A DNA stretch of 7,032 nt from Alphaproteobacteria bacterium (lineage in GTDB: Bacteria; Pseudomonadota; Alphaproteobacteria; UBA3830): contig BNWE01000069.1 in assembly GCA_025998595.1 (NCBI GenBank), forward strand, positions 1-7,032, given 5' to 3'. A program made the position numbers and the translations under genes. The notes beneath the pieces are model-generated. The model did not search any database and had not been told where the DNA came from. It worked only from the letters and a program-made list of their open reading frames with translations. Numbering within the stretch: position 1 is the stretch's first letter; the number at the start of each line of letters is the position of its first letter. Shown one piece after another: positions 6,424 through 7,032 of this stretch.

Positions 6424-6861
6424 TTGCCTAAAGATATATTATGAAAAATTTTTTAATCCCAGAAGAAGAGCCGGAACTGAAGCTGCATCATCGAAAAGAG
6501 TGTAATGGCAGGGCACGAGATTGCATAAAGGTAGTCTTGACGTCGAATACAGGCTGTAGTTACTGAGAGATATCGAAAGTATTGCTGTTGGATGAGAAAA
6601 CGATCAGCAAGCATGTGGAGGAATATCGGTCTGAGAAGAAGCTAACGATAGTAACCGGAGGCTCCGAAAGCAAGCTTTCGCCAGCTCAGTTGTCGGAGTT
6701 AATCAAGCATCTGGAGTCGAGGGGGTATCCAAAAGTTGTGGAGATTTGCGTTTATATTGTACGATGCCCGACACATTGTATACAAGGCTATCTCAAGAGC
6801 CTGCTTGGACAATGTCTACTCTTTCAAAAAAAACAAGAAAGGACAAATAAGCATTGCATAA
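6424..6861 (+). pseudogene. Truncated, broken IS630-like transposase
   Basis: The fragment corresponds to the N-terminal helix-turn-helix part of IS630-type transposases. AAGGAG at 6411-6416 precedes a TTG at 6424 (L-P-K-D-I-L). A frameshift near 6440 then leads to a frame from 6441, K-N-F-L-I-P-E-E-E, which continues to C-S-Y and an in-frame TGA at 6564-6566. Reading resumes with E-I-S-K-V-L-L-L-D-E-K-T-I-S-K-H-V-E-E-Y and the typical T-G-G-S-E-S-K-L-S-P motif. A second frameshift at about 6751-6760 moves to a frame with Y-S-F-K-K-N-K-K-G, matching the family's F-S-Y-K-K-P-K-G, and ends at a TAA (6859-6861). The DDE catalytic domain, over half of a normal transposase of about 340 residues, is absent. 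The element cannot move itself. Terminal inverted repeats were not identified. Confidence 0.75.
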
Positions 6862-7032
6862 AAAATATAGCGTCGCACAATTTGTATCACAGTAGGCAAA
6901 AGAAATTTATTTTCCACGGGTCGGTTATAAACCTTACGCTTTAGCGTGAATTGCTTTAGCGTATTAGAAGTTTTAGACTCAGAGGATGAATGATAGAGAA
7001 AGGTACACAAGGGGAGCCCATACTGTATTAGA
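6862..7032. other. No recognised gene; holds a short direct repeat
   Basis: No supported coding frame, RNA gene or insertion-sequence end was found. The 10-base unit GCTTTAGCGT occurs twice, at 6938-6947 and 6953-6962, 15 bases apart start to start. The first copy is also part of the small palindrome ACGCT-TT-AGCGT. This might be an operator or the edge of the IS630 relic, but the sequence alone does not say which. A minus-strand open frame through this region lacks a ribosome binding site and family features. Confidence 0.3.

Noticed and set aside
6816..7010. Minus-strand frame of 64 codons at the right end
   Set aside because: No ribosome binding site, no recognisable motif, and it overlaps the IS630 relic.

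Overview
The window looks like a stretch of chromosome from an alphaproteobacterium with a decaying genome, plausibly an intracellular symbiont of the Holosporales/Rickettsiales type. This rests on four things: an alphaproteobacterial-style HemY-like protein with a C-terminal zinc ribbon, a SecA with an intact C-terminal zinc finger, a transposase relic of the IS630 type, and AT-rich spacers full of broken reading frames. The lineage is an inference from gene style; no marker gene fixes it.

Layout. Positions 1-72 are an inverted, nearly perfect copy of positions 525-596, inside the hemY-like gene. This copy cuts into a small minus-strand gene (131 to 30) that has its own promoter, ribosome binding site and signal-peptide-like start. 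Positions 199-480 hold an old, broken reading frame. A HemY-like membrane TPR protein follows (479-1768, +), then a 225-base spacer with a candidate promoter, then full-length secA (1994-4690, +). After secA there is a spacer with a short repeat, a weak hairpin and a strong promoter (TTGACG-16-TAAAAT). That promoter drives an unrecognised exported protein of 184 residues (4891-5445, +). Positions 5442-5785 hold a second broken frame related to the one at 199-480. A ProQ/FinO-type RNA chaperone with a long charged helix in front comes next (5836-6360, +), then a truncated, multiply broken IS630-like transposase (6424-6861, +). The last 170 bases have no recognised gene.

How it fits together. 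SecA is the ATPase of the Sec export pathway and would be needed to export both the 184-residue protein and the truncated minus-strand protein. Those two small genes share a 16-base block around the start codon, a similar AT-rich leader and a similar signal-peptide start, so they look like members of one small family of secreted proteins. This family is the most interesting unrecognised content here. HemY, SecA and ProQ are housekeeping or global-regulation genes, all on the plus strand but with spacers that suggest separate transcription units. No CRISPR array, tRNA or rRNA was seen.
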